Assembly (NCBI GenBank): GCA_015680685.1
Contig: MNCI01003349.1
Coordinates: 2,049 to 66,048, forward strand
Direction: 5' to 3'
Length of the DNA stretch: 64,000 bases
Origin: Gnetum montanum
Taxonomy: Eukaryota > Streptophyta > Gnetopsida > Gnetales > Gnetaceae
A model generated the notes under the pieces. That model saw nothing but the letters and a program-made list of their open reading frames with translations. It was not told where the DNA came from and did not search any database. How positions within the stretch are numbered: the stretch's first letter is position 1; every line of letters starts with the position of its first letter. Position numbers and translations under genes: made by a program. Below are positions 58,371 to 64,000 of this stretch, one piece after another.

Positions 58371-59362
58371 CATATAAATTATCAGAAAATTTTTAGAAAG
58401 GCAAAGAAGTGGTGGTTCTACTTGAAGGATTACCTACTAAATCTAGTGGCATTGCATGTATTATTAATGTCAAACCTCTTGCTACCTTAGATTAATGCTA
58501 AAACCCTTTGACCTACTAATAAGACTCTTGATTTGGTAACTCCAAGTTATGGGTGTGTAGTTAGTTATAAAGTTCTAATTTGACTATAGGTTTTGGGGAA
58601 AATATTGTTAAACAAATGTTTTGGTTCCACTCCACACCCCACTTCTCCCCCTTCCCCAATGCTAAATAAGGGATAACATAATAGATTTTTTGAAAAAAAC
58701 AAAACAAAATCTCAAAAAAGATTACTAGTTCAAGTTACACTTAAGGTATCATCTTATTTCTCCATAATTCCTCTAATCTATTATGTTGGCTGTATGTCCT
58801 AAAGTATACCTATAATCAAATTATTCCAACTATTAAAAATAATTTCATAATTACTAAGTTACTTTTAAGGTACCATTACAATAGAGGGTTGTTCTACCAG
58901 TCTCTTTATCTATTTGCTCAAAAAAATACCCCCAAGGCATATAATCAAATTAAAGGTTTATAACATAGTATTTACCACCAAAATCAACCCCATAATTTGG
59001 AGCTTCTAAATCAAGATTCTTATATACTTAATGTACCATTACAATAGTGGGTTATGCTATTAGCCCCTATGTCTATTTTCTCAAAAAAATACCCCTAATA
59101 TATATATTCAAACTAGAAATGTATACCTTAGTATTTACCATCAAAATTAAACCCATAATTCGGAGTTTATAAATCAAGATTTTTATCACTAGGCTAACAT
59201 TCCATTTTTTTGTAAAAAGAAGAGATGATTATCATTTTTCTTGACAAGGATGGAGAAAACCTATAGGCTTTCCATTCACACATAGTTAAGGCTCTCATCC
59301 CTTTCCTTCTTCGAAGATGGATCTTATAAAATTTGAGGTACCATTATTGGTGGGGGAATGTT
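58371..59362. other. Spacer between G1 and G2 with a tandem duplication
   Basis: No gene. It contains the 163-bp duplication at 58869-59195 and ends in a purine-rich tract (ggtgggggaa) against the left boundary of G2. Confidence 0.5.
58869..59195 (+). repeat. Two tandem copies of a 163-bp unit
   Basis: Both units start gtaccattacaatag (58870 and 59033). They share ctcaaaaaaatacccc, atagtatttacca or ttagtatttacca, and aaatcaagatt in the same order, with scattered substitutions. Confidence 0.85.
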
Positions 59363-60830
59363 GGATCTTAAAAAATATTTATTAAAAAATTTCAAAGCAC
59401 ATTACATACTTAAGCATTAAGTAGAAAGCTACAAACACAACATAAAAGGAATAACTTTCTAATTTTAGGGATGTCTACTCAAGTAAAAATTCTTACAATA
59501 GATGCTTTGAAAAAATAAAGAGGAAAACTAATTGCTATTAGGAAGGATAGTCCTAGTTTTAATATTTCTAATATTTGTGATTGAACTTAAAATAGCAAAA
59601 GGATTTGATGTAGTAATAAAAAGCTTTAACAAAATATCGTATTTTTTACGAGAGGAAGGTACAAAAGTAAATGTTGGCACATAATATCTATCATAATTGA
59701 CTTTACGTCAAATCTATTTATAATCTTCGAAAGCCCATCTATCAAAAGAATATGTCATCTTTGGATAGATAGTAGTCTTCTTACAGACCTTACATGCTAA
59801 CTATCTAGATTGATTAATACTTCATATACTAAAATTAAAACTATTCATAGGAGCTTTTGTCTTCTCTAGTAGATTTATTATCATTTGATCACTCTTATCA
59901 TTGATATTATCTTAGTTTTTCATACATTTACATATGTTCAACTTCAAATTATTTTTTACTATCCTTAGCTTCAACATGCTTTTTCTCTTTCTCAACATCA
60001 ACATCATTTTTATTCTTCTCAACATCTTTTTTCTTAAGCAAAGAAGAACAAGCATTAAACAGATGTCTTTCATGATGAAAAAGATTGCAAGGGTAGGAAG
60101 ATTATAAGATGTGCATGGATAAATATAAGTCCTCTTACTTGCTTATAATACAAATTCCTTTATATAGTTAAGAAGATTAATTTCAAAGAAAAAATGTTTA
60201 CAAGAAATAAATGTTGTGGAAATAGATTCTATATGCTTAATGGGATTAAGAATACTAATAATCTCTTACTCAACTTTCTAAAAAATAGTATAAGATTAAA
60301 TAACTTGACAAAACATAGAACTTTAAAATATTCTTCATATTCAACATCAAAATCTAGAGTCTAATTATAAATGATCCATACTGCATACTTATGTATAAAT
60401 GATCCTATATTTAGGGCACACTGCACCATTGAAGCATTTCTTAGCTCAAAAAGCAAAAAATAATTAGAATAATACTTGGCATGAATGACTTGACTTTCAT
60501 GTTTTTGCATCATATCATTTAACTACGAAGCAAAACTTTAATTACAAGGAAAATAACCTAAAAATGAAATGAACACATATCATGGTATAATATTAGCTAC
60601 TAGTAACTCATATACATCATCATGGAGAACAAAATCAAGTGTCTTAGTTGTAACATTAGTAGAATAAGGTGTCTTAAATTTTTTCTCATCATCTTTTAAA
60701 TCTACAGTCTCAAAATTAACAAGAATTTCTAAATCAATAGAAGAAGTAGAAAGTTTGGCATTAGTTGAAGAAATTAGAGGTGATTTAAAGTCCCCCATAG
60801 GGGAATTCTAGAGAGATCTAATCTACTAGA
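59363..60830 (-). pseudogene. Repeat G2 with DUF4283-like / zinc-knuckle coding remnant
   Basis: The minus strand starts near 60798 (MGDFKSPLISSTNAKL, then KTLDFVLHDDVYELLVANI). It continues, with stops, through a DUF4283-like region: HAKYYSNYFLLFELRNASMV, NIGSFIHKYAVWII and DFDVEYEEYFKVLCFVKLFNL. A damaged knuckle (CNLFHHERHLFNAC) lies near 60090-60050, followed by a Lys/Glu/Asp-rich tail. The order agrees with G3. The left boundary is ggtgggggaa followed by TGTTGGATCT. Confidence 0.62.
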
Positions 60831-61024
60831 AAAAACGATGAGAGAAAAATTAGATCCACTAGAAACAATTTTACAAGCCACATTACCCTTTAAAACATCG
60901 TTATTTTCTTCTTAAGTTCTTTTAAAATATCATGTTGGCTATATGATAGTCAATTCCATTTTATTGGGATAAGGTTAGGATAATGATGATGTTGTTGGCT
61001 ATATATCTTGGATATACTAATAGT
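60831..61024. other. Short spacer between G2 and G3
   Basis: It has two catgttggctatat/gttgttggctatat motifs (60933 and 60990) and ends in a gttgaggggg purine tract. No gene. Confidence 0.45.
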
Positions 61025-62340
61025 TGAGGGGGTTTCAGATCCTAAAAAAATATTTATTAATAATAAGCAAAGAAAGTTCACAGTACATTACAAAGCTGAA
61101 AATCAAGTGACAAAAAATAAGGAAAGAAAAATACTTTCCCATTCTACAACTAGCTACTTAAGAGAATAACTTCACAATGATACATAGAAAAACTAATTAC
61201 AGAAAATTAATTGTTAGAAGGGAGAAAGGTCCAATCTAACAAAATTTCCATCACTTTTCCATATCCATACTTGAACTTAAAATAGCAAAAAGATTCGAGA
61301 CAAATAGCCATGGCAGAATACCAAGATTTGTATCAAAAATACAAACTGTTTCAAGAAAAAGATCTTCACCTTGTCACTTGCTATGGATCCTAATTGAGAC
61401 TCTTCATCATTAACAGGAGCCTCCTTGTTGACACTGATTTTAGTCTTTAAGTTAATAGTATGCTTGTTAGACAAGAAAGAATTTTCCTTACAAGCTATGT
61501 GTCTTGACTGCATAATGTTGTCTCTAGTAGCAGTAACAATATGCATAGGAGCTTCTGTCTTCTCTAGATTTTTACCAGTAATAGTAACTTGCATTTTTGT
61601 AGCTTCAACTTCAACACATTTTTTCTTTTCTTGAGAATCTTTTTTATTTAGCAAAAGAGGACAATCATCAAACAAATGTCCTTCACAATGGTAAAAATTG
61701 CAAGAATTAGGGAGATTATAGTATATAATAGGCTAAACATAAGTCTTTCGTCGTCCTTGTAATAGTAATTCTTTTTTGCGAAGGTTGATTTCAATAAAGA
61801 AACTTTTTCGAAAATCAAAGGTAGTAAAAATGAAGTCCATATATTTAATGGGATGGAGGAGACTAACAATATCCTACTAAGCTTTCTGAAAAATTAGTGG
61901 AAAATTGTATAACTTAACAAAACATGGGACTTTGGAATATTCTTTAGATTGAACATCAAAATCAGGAGCCCACTTACGAATGATCAACACTGCATGTTTG
62001 TGTATAAAAAACCCAAGATCTAGAGCACACTGCACCATCAAAGGCATTGCCTAACACAACAAGGAAAAAAAACGAGAATAATATCTAGCACGAAGAACTT
62101 CGATGTCATGTTTTACCAGCCATTCATTTAATTGGGAAATAAGACTTGGATTTTGAGATAGGTAACTTAACATTTAAATGAACGTATATTTTGAAGAAAT
62201 ATGAGCAACCAATGACTCAAAGACATCAACGGGAAGAATAAAATCAAGAGTCTTGGCTGCATCAACACCACTAGAACTAGCGCATATATATATATATATA
62301 TATATCAATTGACTCTGATGATTTTAAAGAAAATGATGTT
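61025..62340 (-). pseudogene. Repeat G3 with DUF4283-like / zinc-knuckle ORF
   Basis: This is the best copy. Minus strand from about 62270: KTLDFILPVDVFESLVAHI, LNEWLVKHDIEVLRARYYS, MVQCALDLGFFIHKHAVLII, KWAPDFDVQSKEYSKVPCFVKLYNFPLIF. These match the DUF4283 pattern of a W-P-x-F-D core followed by P-x-x-V-K-L-x-N-x-P. The knuckle CNFYHCEGHLFDDC is at about 61710-61665. The open piece 61675-61277 adds a Lys/Glu/Thr-rich tail (NKKDSQEKKKCVEVEATKMQ). Such proteins bind nucleic acid in plant LINE ORF1. No enzyme follows. The copy stops abruptly next to the kinase fragment. Confidence 0.65.
62284..62305. repeat. (AT)n microsatellite
   Basis: Eleven AT units inside the 5' part of G3. Confidence 0.95.
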
Positions 62341-62642
62341 AACCAAGCCCGACTATTGGGCGAGGTAACAAGATAACTAAAAACGAAACCCTGTGGTCAA
62401 GTTTGCTCTGTCTTTGTTTGTTCATGAGAAACGGATGTATTTGCATATAGCGTTGTAGTTTTAGAACTCATCAGTGGTTGGCTTCCAATCGACTCTTTAC
62501 AGCATAGTTTGGTCATGTGGGTATGTTTTGACTATATAAATTTGATCAACCACTACCTCCTAACGGTTTTACGGTTCTAACAAGTTCGTTGTATTACTAC
62601 AATTAATTAATTAATTAAATTCATGGGTGAATACAATGACAG
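62341..62642 (+). other. Upstream flank, probably intron, of the kinase fragment
   Basis: Base composition is less AT-skewed than in the transposons. No kinase exon could be read. It ends in acag, a good acceptor, at 62642. Confidence 0.45.
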
Positions 62643-62792
62643 GCGAAACCATTACTGGAATGCGGCAACTTTTGAATGTTGGTGGACCCTGGTTTGGGTA
62701 ATGAATACGACCTGCATGAATTGAAGGCTATGGCGTTTACAGCCTGGTTGTGTGTTCAAGAGCATGCTGCATCAAGGCCCTCCATGAAACAA
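62643..62792 (+). pseudogene. Receptor-like cytoplasmic kinase fragment, penultimate exon
   Basis: After an acag acceptor the frame reads AKPLLECGNF, stop (TGA 62673-62675), MLVDPGLGNEYDLHELKAMAFTAWLCVQEHAASRPSMKQ. This is the C-terminal lobe (subdomains X-XI) of a plant Ser/Thr kinase, with the LVDP.LG.EYD and A.LCVQ..A..RPSM.QV pattern closest, to my eye, to class VI receptor-like cytoplasmic kinases. The exon ends with caa before the donor gtaagc at 62793. The catalytic lobe and ATP site are absent from the window. With the stop, this is most likely a truncated pseudogene cut by repeat G3. Confidence 0.8.
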
Positions 62793-62892
62793 GTAAGCAG
62801 GATAGGATAATTTTTAATCCTCTTTTATGTTAGCTAGCTAGCTTCCCAATATTATTTTGTTACCCGTTTATATGTGTGACTTTTGACTTCAG

Positions 62893-63072
62893 GTGGTTGA
62901 AATTCTGAATGGAGAATGTGACAACAACATGGATAACTCAGATTTATGGAAACTTCCAGAAAAGAACTTGAACTTGCCTGACCTAGAAGAGATGCTAGGC
63001 TTTCAGGATTACACTGTAAACAGTTACCAGACGGATGTTAACCGTCACAGGGAAGTTGCTCTGGATTTTTGA
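62893..63072 (+). pseudogene. Receptor-like cytoplasmic kinase fragment, last exon
   Basis: After the acceptor ttcag (ends 62892) the open frame is 60 codons including the TGA at 63070-63072. It starts VVEILNGE, completing subdomain XI (RPSMKQ|VVEIL), and continues into a C-terminal tail with a NLPDLEEMLGFQDYTVNSY segment. The reading frame joins the previous exon without loss. The 100-base intron has GT...AG ends. This exon has no defect. Confidence 0.8.
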
Positions 63073-63218
63073 GGGGGTATCTCGTTCAGTGTATTCAAAA
63101 TTAGTTTGATGTTTCCCTGGGTTTTGGCAACTAAAAGAGGCACATATTTTTGCGGATCTTACTCTTCTGCGATTTGAGCAGGTTTAAATCAACCTATAAT
63201 ATTGATAAGCAGTCTTTA

Positions 63219-63224
63219 AATAAA
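63219..63224 (+). terminator. Candidate polyadenylation signal of the kinase fragment
   Basis: AATAAA lies 147 bases after the stop codon, a normal distance for a plant 3' untranslated region. Confidence 0.45.
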
Positions 63225-63626
63225 AGCTACGACTGGTAGTAGTTTGGTTTATGTTAAATCATATTTATTATTGGTCTGCTTCAGTGGTCCGGTGAGGGTC
63301 CAGGGGAAGAAGGAAGGCATCCATGACTTACCCACAAATTAAAAGCAATCTAATCCAACAACCAAAGCAAGACTGCTCCGATTCCAATTCCAGGGGAAGT
63401 TACGAGGGCTGTTGCCGTTGATCTTGTGTGCTTTAAAAACTTAACGTAGTGTAGTTTACTTTACTTCACTATACTTTGGTTTCCTCTGTCGACAGTCCGT
63501 CCACCCATCCATTTGCGAATTCATCATCCACTTTGGATATCCCAATAGTCAAATTGTTTGAGCTTTTAACATTCCCTTAACTTCACTCCTAACCCTCACC
63601 CACTAAAAACGTTTATCACTTGAAGA
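63225..63626. other. Intergenic sequence
   Basis: Low-repeat sequence without open frames of note. Nothing recognisable. Confidence 0.5.
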
Positions 63627-64000
63627 AGGATATTAGACCCCAAAAGAATGAATAATAATTAAAAAAATCAAAGTACATCAGATCATTAACGTATAAGAGA
63701 AAGTCTAAAGAAAATGCCTAACAATTTTAGGAATACCTTTTCAAATTTTCATTCTTATAACTAATCTTGAAAAACCTTCCCTCTAGGATAGGAAAAGAAT
63801 TAAGTCTTGCCCTTTTTTAAAAGGACTCACATGGGTTTTCACTTCTTACTAAAAAGTTTCTTATAAAGAGAAATAGACTCTCTCTAAAGATAAAAGAAAG
63901 CATTAATTAGAAATATTCAACAAATAGCAACAAAATTTGATAGCTTCCCCAACTTAAACAATAATAGCATGCAATGAGATCATTCCACTAATAGTCAAAT
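63627..64000 (-). repeat. Repeat G4, left end only
   Basis: It begins at aagaagga followed by TATTAGACCCC. It then matches G1 (57180-57290) in cctaacaattttagg, ttttcattcttataac and cttgaaaaaccttccctct. It runs off the window, so its coding part cannot be seen. Confidence 0.6.

Noticed and set aside
1-64000. Search for tRNA, rRNA, snoRNA-like genes and organellar inserts
   Set aside because: None recognised by reading. The only tRNA-like strings are the primer-binding sites.

Overview
This is AT-rich plant nuclear DNA made almost entirely of nested, decayed LTR retrotransposons. The evidence for a plant is the set of Ty3/gypsy and Ty1/copia elements with plant-type gag, pol and tRNA primer sites, plus the last two exons of a plant receptor-like cytoplasmic kinase at the right end. 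The depth of nesting, the age of the copies and the lack of intact host genes fit a large seed-plant genome, possibly a gymnosperm. The species cannot be fixed from the sequence.

Layout: (1) 1-3306 is old AT-rich repeat followed by a decayed copia gag. (2) 3307-12060 is element A (+ strand), a pol-less Ty3/gypsy-type element with gag and a second large ORF (called ORF2 here). It is inserted in the copia gag just before its zinc knuckle, whose remains resume at 12061. (3) 12061-13696 has no recognisable gene. (4) 13697-15882 is element F (- strand), a truncated relative of A. (5) 15883-18055 is unassigned and holds a short minisatellite. (6) 18056-56671 is element B (+ strand), a pol-bearing member of about 12.5 kb once its inserts are removed. 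It is interrupted by three antisense relatives: C (20256-29367, gag+ORF2), D (29564-39423, gag+pol) and E (43555-50703, gag only). B's gag and integrase reading resumes on the far side of each insert. (7) 56672-64000 holds four head-to-tail copies of a repeat; three carry recognisable minus-strand DUF4283/zinc-knuckle coding remains. A truncated kinase pseudogene lies between the third and fourth.

A to F are one superfamily. They share TGATGA...TCATCA LTR ends, a tRNA-Asp primer site exactly one base from the LTR, related LTRs with TATA boxes and, where the 3' half survives, a near-identical sequence before the polypurine tract and a conserved noncoding spacer. They differ in modules: gag+pol+ORF2 (B), gag+pol (D), gag+ORF2 (A, C), gag only (E). 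The gag N-terminus has two types that follow the presence of pol. ORF2, about 910-945 codons, lies after integrase in B. It has a basic N-terminus, a conserved domain that looks to me like the plant 'putative transposon / envelope-like' family, and a long coiled coil. This modular family, with a shared ORF2 in both pol-bearing and pol-less members, is the most unusual system in the window.

All coding regions contain stops or frameshifts. D keeps the best catalytic motifs. A 418-bp palindrome at 50976-51821 and an N gap at 46183-46221 look like assembly problems. I saw no tRNA, rRNA, CRISPR or organellar insert.
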